NCBI GenBank assembly: GCA_903951425.1 | Contig: CAJBBX010000128.1 | Coordinates: 1 to 64,000 of the forward strand | DNA from: an uncultured Chthonomonas sp. | GTDB lineage: Bacteria; Armatimonadota; Chthonomonadetes; Chthonomonadales; CAJBBX01 | Reading direction: 5' to 3' | DNA length: 64,000 nucleotides | Shown: positions 23,740 to 31,979 of the stretch, in pieces | Position numbering within the stretch: position 1 is the first letter of the stretch | How the letters are laid out: every line of letters starts with the position of its first letter | The notes under the pieces: generated by a model | What the model was told of the DNA's origin: nothing | The model's database searches: none | Seen by the model: only the letters and a program-made list of their open reading frames with translations | Translations under genes and position numbers: made by a program

Positions 23740-24804
23740 ATGGTCTTTCAGCTCTGCGCCGCCCTGGCAGGCATGGTCGCGCAGGCGTCGCCATCGGCGG
23801 CACAGGCAGACTGGACGCAACAGCAGTTCACCATCCCGGTGGCCGTGGTGAGCTACTTCCCCACGGCGGGCGACCGTATCGACATATCGGTGACCGGCGA
23901 CTGGGGCGCGCCCTACGCGGAGACCCGAGACAAGTGCCGCCGCATGACCCAGGAGACGATCCAGGCGCTACAGGAGGGCTCCCGCTTCCGAGGCTACAAG
24001 AGCCCGTCGGCCAAGCCTGCCCTGCTCTACAAGGTCGCGGCCGAGTTCGAGTTCCGCGAGCCGCTGCCCACCTGCCCGCTTAAGCCCGGCGAAGGCGCCC
24101 CCATGACGGACTACAACGCCATCGTGAAGCGCATCGGCATTCGCGACCTGCTGGCCAGGGGTGTCAAGGAGGTCTGGGTCTGGGGCTACCACGGCGGCAA
24201 GGTGGGCCTCTGGGAGAGCAACATGGCCTCCCCAACCGGCGACATCAGCAACTCCAGTCGCGACGGCGCCGACCTGCCTCTCCTCGACCGCACCTACACC
24301 GTCTACCACTACAACTACCAGCGCGGAACCGGCGAGGCGGTGGAGGACCACACCCACCAGCTCGAGGCGCTCCTTAACTACGTCGACGGCCGCGACAAAG
24401 CACCGCGCGACACGTGGCCTGAGCTCCTCTTCTGGGGCAAGTTCGTGGGCAGCGACATCAGCCACAAGATCGTGACCCAACCTGCCCGCTGCGGCTGGAC
24501 CCACTACGCACCCAACTCCCAGGGCGACTATGACTGGGCCAACAAGCGCCTGGTGGAGACCGACATCGAGGACTGGAGGCCCGACGCCCCCGGCAAGACC
24601 CAGCTCATGAACAGCGACCGCTGGGGCGGCGACGGCCTGAAGTGGAAGGTCTACTGGATGCAGGCCATCCCAGGCCTCGTCTCCGGCCTCACGACCCGCG
24701 GAGCGCCCCTCACCAACTGGTGGGCCTTCGTGGCCGACTGGGATCGCTGCATGCGCACCAAGACCAAATTGGCCGCCGCGCCCCCTGTGGCCGGCAGGAA
24801 GTGA
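23740..24804 (+). CDS. Secreted protein of unknown function
   Basis: A 354-residue protein with a probable signal peptide (about 1-23, ending SAAQA). It is rich in Trp, Tyr and His: GVKEVWVWGYHGGKVGLWESNMASP and TYTVYHYNYQRGTGEAVEDHTHQLEALLNYVDGRD are striking blocks, and CGWTHYAPNSQGDYDW and NSDRWGGDGLKWKVYWMQAIPG follow. I do not recognise the family; a carbohydrate-active enzyme would not surprise. The ATG has GGAGGAC 7 nt upstream. It starts 33 nt after the rubredoxin fusion gene and is followed after 10 nt by a secreted VOC protein, so the two latter are one transcript. Confidence 0.6.
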   Translation: MVFQLCAALAGMVAQASPSAAQADWTQQQFTIPVAVVSYFPTAGDRIDISVTGDWGAPYAETRDKCRRMTQETIQALQEGSRFRGYKSPSAKPALLYKVAAEFEFREPLPTCPLKPGEGAPMTDYNAIVKRIGIRDLLARGVKEVWVWGYHGGKVGLWESNMASPTGDISNSSRDGADLPLLDRTYTVYHYNYQRGTGEAVEDHTHQLEALLNYVDGRDKAPRDTWPELLFWGKFVGSDISHKIVTQPARCGWTHYAPNSQGDYDWANKRLVETDIEDWRPDAPGKTQLMNSDRWGGDGLKWKVYWMQAIPGLVSGLTTRGAPLTNWWAFVADWDRCMRTKTKLAAAPPVAGRK

Positions 24805-24814
24805 GATAGAGACC

Positions 24815-25351
24815 ATGACACGCCGATCCGCCGCTACGCTGGCCGCCACCGTCGCTGCCGGGATCATCGCAGCCGTCGCCATCGCTGCTCCGGCCAAACC
24901 GGGCCGCCAGGCGCCGGCGCCGCCGCAGAACGTCAAGCCCGTGGCCAAGCGTCTCCATGGCCCGGGCCTCCACCACATCGCCCTCAAGGTTGCCGACTTC
25001 GACAAGTCCCTTCGCTTCTACCAGGAGGGCGTGGGCATGAAGAAGGTCTTTGGCTGGGGGACCGGCGACGGCCGCGGCGCCATGCTGGATATGGGCGACG
25101 GCAACTACTTCGAGGTCTTCGCCGGCGGCAAGCCACGCGCCGCGGCGGTCGACTCGCCCATCCTGCACATCGCTCTGCGCTCCGGCGACCCGGACGGCGC
25201 CTACAAGAAGGCCATGGACGCCGGCGCCACGTCGCAGATGAAGCCCACCGACGTGACCATCCCCGGCGACCACCCGCTGAAAATCCGCATCTCCTTCGTG
25301 GTAGGGCCCGACGGCGAGGTGGTGGAGTTCTTCAAGAACGACGAGTTCTAG
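24815..25351 (+). CDS. Secreted VOC (glyoxalase-fold) protein
   Basis: A 178-residue protein with a vicinal-oxygen-chelate domain (about 51-175). Candidate metal ligands lie at the usual four positions: His53/His54 (GLHHIALKV), Glu100 (NYFEVF), His118 (ILHIALR) and Glu171 (GEVVEFF). Glyoxalase, dioxygenase and epimerase activities are all known in this fold; the substrate cannot be read. Unusually, it has an N-terminal signal peptide (about 1-25, hydrophobic after MTRRSA, ending IAAPA), so it should act in the periplasm or outside. It follows the unknown secreted gene by 10 nt, which suggests a common task. Confidence 0.75.
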   Translation: MTRRSAATLAATVAAGIIAAVAIAAPAKPGRQAPAPPQNVKPVAKRLHGPGLHHIALKVADFDKSLRFYQEGVGMKKVFGWGTGDGRGAMLDMGDGNYFEVFAGGKPRAAAVDSPILHIALRSGDPDGAYKKAMDAGATSQMKPTDVTIPGDHPLKIRISFVVGPDGEVVEFFKNDEF

Positions 25352-25369
25352 CCGGGCTTCGTCAGCGCG

Positions 25370-25849
25370 CTACCCGGCGAAGATCTCCCGGATACGCGCT
25401 ACGCGGTAGTCGAAGATGCCCTCCACCTGCCGGCGGATCATCAGCCGGTGCAGGATGACGCCGATGGGGCCGAAGGGCACACGGTAGCGCACCTCGTCGC
25501 GGAGGCGCACACCGGCGCCCTCGGCCTCGAAGGTGTGCGTGTGGCGCCAGAGGATATACGGGCCGTTGACCTGCAGGTCCACGAAGCTGCGACCCGGCTG
25601 CCACGCCTCGATCAATGTGCGCCAGCGGTACGGGATGCCCATCCAGGCCATTCGGTAGGTGATGAGCGTCCCCTGGCGGATCTCATCCGGCTCCATGTGC
25701 ATCAGATGGAACCCGAGCCAGCCGGGCGTGATGCGCTGCAGGTTGCGCGGCTCCGCGAAGAAGGCGGCCACCGCCTCAACCTCCCCCGGAACCCACTGGC
25801 TCCGCGTCAACGCAGTCTCCGGTGCGCCCCACGCCAACGCCCTGTGCAC
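25370..25849 (-). CDS. SRPBCC-family (START/Bet v 1-like) ligand-binding protein
   Basis: A 159-residue protein of the SRPBCC fold: an N-terminal strand with VPGEVEAVAAFFAEPRNLQRITPGW (the classic F-xx-P-x-NL-xx-ITP pattern), a mid part with GTLITYRMAWMGIPYRWRT, and the closing helix RRQVEGIFDYRVARIREIFAG. These proteins bind hydrophobic ligands, and the COG4276-like group to which this may belong has no settled function. The start is GTG 25849 preceded by GAGGGGCG. Convergent with the VOC gene. Its coding start is followed, upstream, by 9-bp-period repeats. Confidence 0.75.
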   Translation of the reverse strand: MHRALAWGAPETALTRSQWVPGEVEAVAAFFAEPRNLQRITPGWLGFHLMHMEPDEIRQGTLITYRMAWMGIPYRWRTLIEAWQPGRSFVDLQVNGPYILWRHTHTFEAEGAGVRLRDEVRYRVPFGPIGVILHRLMIRRQVEGIFDYRVARIREIFAG

Positions 25850-25888
25850 CGCCCCTCCCCCGTAGCCGGCAGGCGACCCCGCGCCGAC

Positions 25889-25942
25889 CCCATAGGTCCC
25901 ATACGTCCGGTACGTCCCATACCTCTCATATCATAGGTCCCC
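25889..25942. repeat. Imperfect 9-bp tandem repeat, consensus CCCATACGT
   Basis: Consecutive units are CCCATAGGT, CCCATACGT, CCGGTACGT, CCCATACCT and CTCATATCA, then TAGGTCCCC. The array lies between two divergent genes, the SRPBCC gene (start 25849) and htpX (start 26053). The reverse complement of the unit (GGGACGTAT by rotation) recurs at 46481-46516. Confidence 0.7.
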
Positions 25943-26052
25943 TTGCGCTCGCCCAACGAAACCCGGGCATAGCGCTGCCGCGTAGTAACATTGGCGCGCG
26001 TCGGGCCGGATGTCGGCCGCGGACTTGGGTGCGCCGCTGGAGGATACCGAAG

Positions 26053-26901
26053 ATGAACGCCATGAGAACCACGGTGCTGATGGCGCTGCTGGTGGGTCTC
26101 TTCATGTTTGTCGGCGGAGCCCTCGCCGGCTCCCGCGGCATGATGATGGGCCTGACCTTCGCCGCCGTCACCAATATGGCGGCCTACTGGTTCAGCGACA
26201 AGCTGGCCCTCATGATGAGCGGCGCCCAGGAAGTCTCGCCTACCGAAGCTCCGGACCTGCACAGGATGGTCGCCGCTGTGGCCCGGCAGGCCGGCGTCCC
26301 CATGCCCCGCGTCTACATCATCCCACAGGAGCAGCCCAACGCCTTCGCCACCGGCCGCGACCCGCAGCACGCCGCTGTCGCGGTCACCGAGGGGCTCCTG
26401 CAGGTCATGTCCCGCGAGGAGTTGGAGGCCGTGCTGGCCCACGAGATGGCCCACGTCAAGCACCGCGACATCCTCATCAGCAGCATCGCGGCCACCGTGG
26501 CCGGAGCCATCTCCATGCTGCCCAGGATGTTCTACTTCTTCGGCCCAGGCGACCGCCGGGACGACGACGGGGGCGGCATCCTCGGCATGCTGGCGGCCAT
26601 GATCATCGCTCCCATCGCCGCCATGCTGATCCAGTTGGCGATCTCCCGGGCGCGCGAGTTCGAGGCCGATGCCGGCGCCGCGCGGATTACCGGCAACCCG
26701 CTGGCCCTGGCCTCTGCCCTGCAGCGGCTGGAGGGCGTGGCTCGCCGTTCGCCCATGCATGTGAACGCTGCGGCCAGCCACATGTACATCGTCAATCCGC
26801 TGGGCGGCGACATCCTGCGGGGCATCGGCGGCCTCTTCCGAACGCACCCGCATACCGAAGAGCGCGTGGCGAGGCTGCATCAGATCGCCGGTATCCGGTA
26901 A
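26053..26901 (+). CDS. htpX: HtpX-like M48 membrane metalloprotease
   Basis: A 282-residue zinc metalloprotease of the inner membrane. Two N-terminal hydrophobic segments (about 6-25 and 28-44) and a second pair near 155-200 frame the active site. HEMAH (in AVLAHEMAHVKHRD, about 135) supplies two zinc His and the catalytic Glu; the third ligand is the Glu of AREFEADAGAA (about 204). It should degrade misfolded membrane proteins. The ATG at 26053 has GGAGG upstream and matches the usual length of HtpX; a longer open frame upstream runs through the 9-bp repeats and is not coding. The next gene begins 60 nt downstream. Confidence 0.9.
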   Translation: MNAMRTTVLMALLVGLFMFVGGALAGSRGMMMGLTFAAVTNMAAYWFSDKLALMMSGAQEVSPTEAPDLHRMVAAVARQAGVPMPRVYIIPQEQPNAFATGRDPQHAAVAVTEGLLQVMSREELEAVLAHEMAHVKHRDILISSIAATVAGAISMLPRMFYFFGPGDRRDDDGGGILGMLAAMIIAPIAAMLIQLAISRAREFEADAGAARITGNPLALASALQRLEGVARRSPMHVNAAASHMYIVNPLGGDILRGIGGLFRTHPHTEERVARLHQIAGIR

Positions 26902-26961
26902 CATCGTGGGGCCAGACCCCGGTCGAACGCAGACCGGGGCCACTCCAGACAGGAGCGCCCC

Positions 26962-28164
26962 ATGAACCGCACCACCATTGCCTTGCTGCCCCTCTTGCTC
27001 GCCGCCGCCGTGGGTGCGTCGGGCCAGCCCGCACAGCCGACCGGTCCCGTGTGGGATCTCCGAGTGCTGGGCAGCGCCCCCCGCGTTTTCGAGGCGCCCG
27101 GCTTCTCCGAGCCCGGCGTCCGAGCGCTCTTCTTCGAGGGCCCGGCCTTCAACGGCAAGCCCACGCGCGTCTTCGCGTGGATGGGCATCCCGAATCTGGA
27201 GCCGGGCAAGAAGGCGCCGGGTATCGTGCTGGTTCACGGCGGCGGCGGCACCGCCATCGCCTCCTGGGTGCGCCTCTGGACCGAGCGCGGCTACGCCGCC
27301 ATCTCCATGGATACCTGTGGCGGTCTGCCCAGGGTCGTTAAGGGCGCATGGGAGCGCAACCCCGACGGCGGACCCAACGGCTGGGGCGGCTTCGACCAGA
27401 TCGACCAGCCGCGAACCGACCAGTGGACCTACCACGCCGTGGCGTCGGCCCTCCTGGCCCACTCGCTGCTCCGCGCACAGCCCGAGGTCGACGCCCGCCG
27501 CATCGGCCTCACCGGCATCTCCTGGGGCGGCTACCTCACCTGCATCATCGCCGGCGTCGACCCGCGCTTTCGCTTCGCCGTCCCCGTCTACGGTTGCGGC
27601 TTCACCAACGAGCACACCTTCGCCCCTGCGGTCACGGGCATGGGCCCCGAGCGCGGCGACCGCTGGATGCGCTGGTGGGACCCCTCCGCCTACCTCGGCG
27701 CGGTCAAGATGCCCATGCTGTGGGTGACGGGGAGCAACGACTTCGCCTACACCTTCAACGCGTTGCAGAAGAGCTACCGCCTGCCGAAGACGCCCCGTAC
27801 GCTGGCCATCCGCCTCCGCATGCCTCACGGCCACGGGCCCGCCGGCGAGGCGCCCAAGGAGATCTGGGACTACGCCGACAGCGTGCTGAAGCATGGCGTC
27901 CCGCTGGCCCGCATCACCGGGCAGGGCCGCAACGGCGACACCGTCTGGGCCACCTACCAGACCAAACGGACCATCGTGCGAGCGGAACTCAACATCACCC
28001 GCGACCTCGGCCTCTGGCCAGACCGCAAGTGGGACGCCCTGCCCGCCACCCTCACCAAGGGCAAGGTTACGGCCACCCTCCCGCCCGGCGTAACGGTCTA
28101 CTACCTGAACCTCTTCGACGACCGCGACTGTGCCGTAAGCACGGAACACGTGGAGGTGCGGTAG
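26962..28164 (+). CDS. Secreted alpha/beta hydrolase (acetylxylan esterase/S9-like)
   Basis: A 400-residue protein; signal peptide about 1-21 (ASGQPA). The alpha/beta hydrolase core has GIVLVHGGGGTA (oxyanion loop, near residue 90), the nucleophile elbow GISWGGYLTC, a candidate acid in VTGSNDF and a His in RMPHGHGPAG. A DTCGGLP loop follows the first helix. It resembles acetyl-xylan esterase-like and dienelactone hydrolase-like enzymes and fits removal of acyl groups from plant glycans. The C-terminal part (about 330-400) is an extra beta-rich domain. AGGAG lies 7 nt before the ATG. Substrate unproven. Confidence 0.75.
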   Translation: MNRTTIALLPLLLAAAVGASGQPAQPTGPVWDLRVLGSAPRVFEAPGFSEPGVRALFFEGPAFNGKPTRVFAWMGIPNLEPGKKAPGIVLVHGGGGTAIASWVRLWTERGYAAISMDTCGGLPRVVKGAWERNPDGGPNGWGGFDQIDQPRTDQWTYHAVASALLAHSLLRAQPEVDARRIGLTGISWGGYLTCIIAGVDPRFRFAVPVYGCGFTNEHTFAPAVTGMGPERGDRWMRWWDPSAYLGAVKMPMLWVTGSNDFAYTFNALQKSYRLPKTPRTLAIRLRMPHGHGPAGEAPKEIWDYADSVLKHGVPLARITGQGRNGDTVWATYQTKRTIVRAELNITRDLGLWPDRKWDALPATLTKGKVTATLPPGVTVYYLNLFDDRDCAVSTEHVEVR

Positions 28165-28214
28165 GCCAGCCGAGAAAAAGCGCCCATGGGTCTCCGCATC
28201 TCGCCGTCCCTCGC

Positions 28215-28240
28215 GGCTCGGCCCTCCGTGTCCGAGTCGG
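28215..28240 (-). repeat. Dispersed palindrome, family GACTCGGxCACGGAG, copy A
   Basis: Reads on the minus strand as CCGACTCGGACACGGAGG then GCCGAGCC; the ends can pair as a hairpin. Related copies lie at 28343-28378 (other orientation) and 30698-30723 (same orientation), around the GH5-like gene. Confidence 0.6.
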
Positions 28241-28245
28241 CCGTC

Positions 28246-28266
28246 AACGCGGTCAACACGGTCCTG
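28246..28266. repeat. 9-bp-period direct repeat, GTCAACGCG type
   Basis: GTCAACGCG and GTCAACACG are adjacent and are followed by GTC. Similar GTCAG/GTCAA units recur at 35891-35942 and 61139-61152. It lies between palindromes A and B. Confidence 0.5.
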
Positions 28267-28342
28267 CCGTCCAAGCGCTTGCCGTCGCCCTTAACGTCAT
28301 CCTGACGCGAAGCGGAAGGACCCCCCGGAGCCATCTGCCGCA

Positions 28343-28378
28343 CCTGCGGACTCGGGCACGGAGGCCCGAGTCCGCAGG
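28343..28378 (+). repeat. Dispersed palindrome, copy B (15-bp perfect stem)
   Basis: CCTGCGGACTCGGGC (28343-28357) pairs perfectly with GCCCGAGTCCGCAGG (28364-28378); the loop is ACGGAG. It is the best-preserved member of the family and lies 43 bp before the GH5-like start, where it could also end the esterase transcript. Confidence 0.7.
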
Positions 28379-28420
28379 CCACCATCCCCAGCCCGTCCTC
28401 CGTGTGCCACACTGACCGGC

Positions 28421-30685
28421 ATGAGCAAACCGACCCTCTTGGTCGCCATCCTGCTGGGCGTTGTCGCCTCGATCGCGGCCAGCCCGGCGACGGCGCACCC
28501 CGGCGATCAGCCTGCCGTCCGGACCGTCCGCCTCGACCCAAGCGCGGCCGACGGCCGACCCGTCCTGCACCTTCAGGTCGAGGCGCAGTACGACAACCCC
28601 TTCGACGCTAACGATGTGGCCGTCGACGCCCAGGTCTGCGGACGCGACGGTCGGCTCACTTCGACCCCAGGGTTCTTGTACCAGTCCTTCCGGCGGCGCC
28701 TGGTCGACGGAGCCGAAGTGGTCGAGGCCGACGGTCCACAGGAGTGGCAGGTACGCCTAGCGCTGCCCCGGGCGGGGGAGTACCAGGCCGTCGTCCGCGT
28801 TCGCGACCGCAACGGCACGGCGCGCTCGAAGCCCGTGCGGTTGCAGGTCCGGCGCGGCGGCATGGAGGGGTTCGTGCAGGTGGACCAGCGCGACCGGCGC
28901 TGGTTCCGCACCCGGTCCGGCGCGCCCGTCTACCCCATCGGCGCCAACATCTGCTGGGCCGGCAAGGCGGGCACCTTCGACTACGACACCTGGCTTGCCG
29001 ACTATGCCGCCAACGGCTGCAACTGGTTCCGCCTCTTCCTCAGCCCGCACTGGACCACCCTTACGGTCAACACGCGCGCGGCGGGCTACGACCGCGTCGA
29101 CCTGGCCGCCGCCTGGCGCCTCGACCACGTGCTGGCCGCCGCCGAGCGCCTCGGCATGCGCGCCCAGCTCTGCTTTGAGGCGACGACCGACCTGCACGAC
29201 ACCGCCGACTACGCCAGCTTCGCCACGTCGGTCTACAACGCGGTCAACGGCGGCCCGCTCCGGGGCCCCGGCGAGTTCTACTCCAACGCCGCGGCCCGCA
29301 AGGCCTTCCGGAACAAGCTCCGCTACCATGTGGCCCGCTGGGGCGCCGGCCCGTCGGTCTTCGCCTGGGAGTTGATGAACGAGGCCGACCTGACGCGCGA
29401 CTATGAGACGCTCCGCCCCGCCGTCTACGCCTGGCACACCGACATGGCCCGCGCCCTCCGCGCCATGGACCAGGGCCGCCACATGATCACGACCAGCCTC
29501 ATGCAGCACCACGTGGAGGACCGGCTCAACAGCCACCCCGACCTCGACTTCGCGCAGACGCACCACTACCAGATGGAGGACGAAGTCGCCGCCTTCGAGG
29601 CCGACGTGGTCCGAATGCCCTCCGCCGGCAAACGCCCCTACTTCCACGGTGAGTTCGGAGTGACCCAGGGGACCGAGGCCCAGCGCGATCCCCGGGGCGT
29701 CAGCGTCCACAACGCCCTCTGGTCGGCGCCGGGCCTGCTCCAGGCGGGGACACCCATGAGCTGGTGGTGGGACGGCTACATCGCGCCCTGCCGCCTCTAC
29801 GGCGAGTATGGGCGGTTCGCCGCCTGGGTGCGCGGGTTCGACTTCGGGGCCCAGGCGCCGCGCCGGGCGGACGTGGACGTCTCGCTCGCCGGGCCGGCCG
29901 TCTCCCCGCCGGCGGACCTCCTCTTGGAGCCCTCGCTGGAGTCGTGGTCGCCCGGCCCCGCCTCCGGTCCGGTGACACTCCGGCTCGCGCCCACCGGCGC
30001 CCTGAGCCCGCCCGGCCGTCTGCCCGGCATCCTGCACGGCGTCCGCAACCACCCGGAGCTGCACAACCCGGTCACATTCGAGCTGAACTCACCCCGAGCC
30101 GGCACGCTGACCGTCCGCGTCTCGGGCGTCTCCTGGGCCGGCGGAGCCTGCCTGGCGCTCTCGGTCGATGGTCGGAAGGTCCGCGAGGCGGATATGCCCG
30201 TGCCGTCTGGCCACACCGCCGGCCGGATCATCGAGGCCTATAACGGCGAGTACACCGTTGCCCTCCCTCGCGGCGCACACTGCGTGCGCATCGAGAACAC
30301 GGGCATCGACTGGATCCGTTGCACCTATCGCGTCAGCGGCTACCTCACCCGCGCCGCGGCGCCGGTGCGGACTCTCGGCGTGGCGGGGCGGACCGAGGGA
30401 CTGCTCTGGGTGCAGAACCGCGCCTACACCTGGTTCGGCGCCAACAAGGCCGGCCCGCCGCCCGCGCCGGCGCCAGCGGTCCGGCTCGTGGTCCGAGGCC
30501 TGGCGCCGGGCGCATGGCGCGTCGAGCGGTTCCCCACCACCGACGGAGGCACGCGCGGCGTCTGGCTGCTGCGCGTGGGCAAGGACGGATCGCTGCGCCT
30601 ACCCGTCACTGACGTGGCGTGGGACGCCGCCTACCGCTGGCGGCGAGTGATGGAGAAGGGCAACCGGCCTGAAGCGAAGCCGTAA
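28421..30685 (+). CDS. Secreted GH5-like glycoside hydrolase with DUF5060 N-domain
   Basis: A 754-residue secreted enzyme: signal peptide (1-25), a beta-rich DUF5060-like domain (about 50-150), a GH5-like TIM barrel (about 165-470) and C-terminal beta-sandwich modules. The acid/base Glu is expected at 321 (FAWELMNEAD) and the nucleophile at Glu411 (YFHGEFGV). HHYQ at 381-384 and WWWDGY (about 445) fit the substrate cleft of the clan. Cellulase- or mannanase-like activity is possible; the family level is sure, specificity is not. The ATG at 28421 lacks a strong SD. Intergenic palindromes lie on both sides of the gene. Confidence 0.8.
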   Translation: MSKPTLLVAILLGVVASIAASPATAHPGDQPAVRTVRLDPSAADGRPVLHLQVEAQYDNPFDANDVAVDAQVCGRDGRLTSTPGFLYQSFRRRLVDGAEVVEADGPQEWQVRLALPRAGEYQAVVRVRDRNGTARSKPVRLQVRRGGMEGFVQVDQRDRRWFRTRSGAPVYPIGANICWAGKAGTFDYDTWLADYAANGCNWFRLFLSPHWTTLTVNTRAAGYDRVDLAAAWRLDHVLAAAERLGMRAQLCFEATTDLHDTADYASFATSVYNAVNGGPLRGPGEFYSNAAARKAFRNKLRYHVARWGAGPSVFAWELMNEADLTRDYETLRPAVYAWHTDMARALRAMDQGRHMITTSLMQHHVEDRLNSHPDLDFAQTHHYQMEDEVAAFEADVVRMPSAGKRPYFHGEFGVTQGTEAQRDPRGVSVHNALWSAPGLLQAGTPMSWWWDGYIAPCRLYGEYGRFAAWVRGFDFGAQAPRRADVDVSLAGPAVSPPADLLLEPSLESWSPGPASGPVTLRLAPTGALSPPGRLPGILHGVRNHPELHNPVTFELNSPRAGTLTVRVSGVSWAGGACLALSVDGRKVREADMPVPSGHTAGRIIEAYNGEYTVALPRGAHCVRIENTGIDWIRCTYRVSGYLTRAAAPVRTLGVAGRTEGLLWVQNRAYTWFGANKAGPPPAPAPAVRLVVRGLAPGAWRVERFPTTDGGTRGVWLLRVGKDGSLRLPVTDVAWDAAYRWRRVMEKGNRPEAKP

Positions 30686-30697
30686 GCCCGCCCCGGT

Positions 30698-30723
30698 GGC
30701 TCGGGTCTCCGTGCCCGAGTCGG
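30698..30723 (-). repeat. Dispersed palindrome, copy C
   Basis: Reads on the minus strand as CCGACTCGGGCACGGAGA then CCCGAGCC. It lies 13 bp after the stop of the GH5-like gene and is inverted relative to copy B. Confidence 0.6.
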
Positions 30724-30771
30724 ACAGGTGCGCCGGGTATGCTGCCGCAAACGGCCCGGAGGAGCGACGGC

Positions 30772-31911
30772 ATGGAGAACGGCGCACGCTTGCGAGTGGC
30801 GGTGGTGGGGTTGGGCTTCGGGGGCAGCTTCCCGGAGATTTACCGAGCGCACCCGGACGTGGCCGAGGTGGCCCTCTGCGATACCAACGCCGATCGTCTG
30901 GCCGCCTTCGCCGGCGAGCATGGCTTCGCCGCTCGCTACGCCCGGCTTGACGACCTGCTGGCCGACGGACGCTGGGACGCCGTCCACCTGGTGACGCCCA
31001 TCCCACTCCACGCCCGTCAGGCCGTCGCCGTGCTGCAGGCGGGCAAGCACTGCGCATGCACCGTGCCCGCCGCCACCAGCCTCGACGACCTGCGCGCCCT
31101 CGTGGCCGCCCAGCGCGAGAGCGGCCGCAACTACATGATGATGGAGACCGCGGTCTACACCTACCACTACCTGATGGCCGCCGCCATGCGCGATGCCGGC
31201 GAGCTGGGCGCCCTTCAGTTCCTGCGCGGAGCCCACTACCAGGACATGGAGGGATGGCCGCCCTACTGGGCCGGCCTGCCGCCCATGCACTACGCCACCC
31301 ACGCCGTCGCGCCGTTGCTCGCCCTGGCCGACGCCCGCGCGGTTCGGGTCCACTGCTTCGGCTCCGGCTCCATGCGCGAGGAGCTGCGCGCGCCCTACGG
31401 CAACCCCTTCCCGGTGGAGACCGCCATCTTCCAGCTGAGCCGTCCCGGCCTCGCCGCCGAGGTAACACGCTCGCTCTTCGAGACGGCACGCGACTATGTG
31501 GAGAGCTTCACGGCGCTGGGCGGGAAGGCCTCGCTGGAGTGGCACCTGGAGAACGAGCTGCCCGTGGTCTTCCGCCTCAGCGACCGAACGCCCGGCGGCT
31601 GGGGACGCCCCTGCGCGGTGGAGCGCGTGGCGCCGCCCTCGCGCAACGACCTGCTACCGCCCGAGCTCCACCGCTTCACCCACCACAGCGTGCTGATGGA
31701 CCAGCAGAGCCTCCACGGCTCCGTGCTGCACGGGGGAGCGCACCACGGCTCCCACCCGCATCTGGTCCACGAGTTCGTCCGCAGCATCGTGGAGCGGCGC
31801 CCCCCGGCCATCGACGCGGTCCGAGCCGCCGACTGGACCGCCGCAGGCATCTGCGCCCACGCCTCAGCCATGCGTGGCGGCGAGGCCGTGGAGGTGCCGA
31901 GCTTCGGCTGA
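30772..31911 (+). CDS. Gfo/Idh/MocA-family oxidoreductase with altered EKP motif
   Basis: A 379-residue protein with an N-terminal Rossmann fold (GLGFGG, 13-18) and the C-terminal alpha/beta domain of the Gfo/Idh/MocA family, which oxidises sugars and cyclitols with NAD(P). The region after LVTPIPLHARQAVAVLQAGKH carries CTVP at 96-99, where most members have EKP with the catalytic Lys; here Val98 replaces it. The later TAVYTYHYLMAAAMRD and HGGAHHGSHPHLVHEFVRSI blocks agree with the family. The ATG at 30772 has GGAGGAG upstream; an ORF start at 30739 lacks one. No signal peptide. Altered chemistry, or loss of it, is possible. Confidence 0.8.
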   Translation: MENGARLRVAVVGLGFGGSFPEIYRAHPDVAEVALCDTNADRLAAFAGEHGFAARYARLDDLLADGRWDAVHLVTPIPLHARQAVAVLQAGKHCACTVPAATSLDDLRALVAAQRESGRNYMMMETAVYTYHYLMAAAMRDAGELGALQFLRGAHYQDMEGWPPYWAGLPPMHYATHAVAPLLALADARAVRVHCFGSGSMREELRAPYGNPFPVETAIFQLSRPGLAAEVTRSLFETARDYVESFTALGGKASLEWHLENELPVVFRLSDRTPGGWGRPCAVERVAPPSRNDLLPPELHRFTHHSVLMDQQSLHGSVLHGGAHHGSHPHLVHEFVRSIVERRPPAIDAVRAADWTAAGICAHASAMRGGEAVEVPSFG

Positions 31912-31979
31912 GGCGGGCGCCGGTTCGTGTAGGTCGTCAGGGCGCCGAGGCGCTCCCGGACGTCCATCGCCGCTCCTGC

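Noticed and set aside
25889-25942. CRISPR-like tandem repeat
   Set aside because: Units are 9 bp with no spacers; no cas genes.
25807-28149. Open frame of 780 codons on the minus strand over htpX and the esterase gene
   Set aside because: Composition is Gly/Asp/Val/Arg-rich mirror of the + strand genes, no ribosome-binding site, and HEMAH and GISWGG motifs are on the + strand.
28343-28378. Attachment site (att) of an integrated element
   Set aside because: Palindrome copies are inverted, not direct, and there is no integrase gene in the window.
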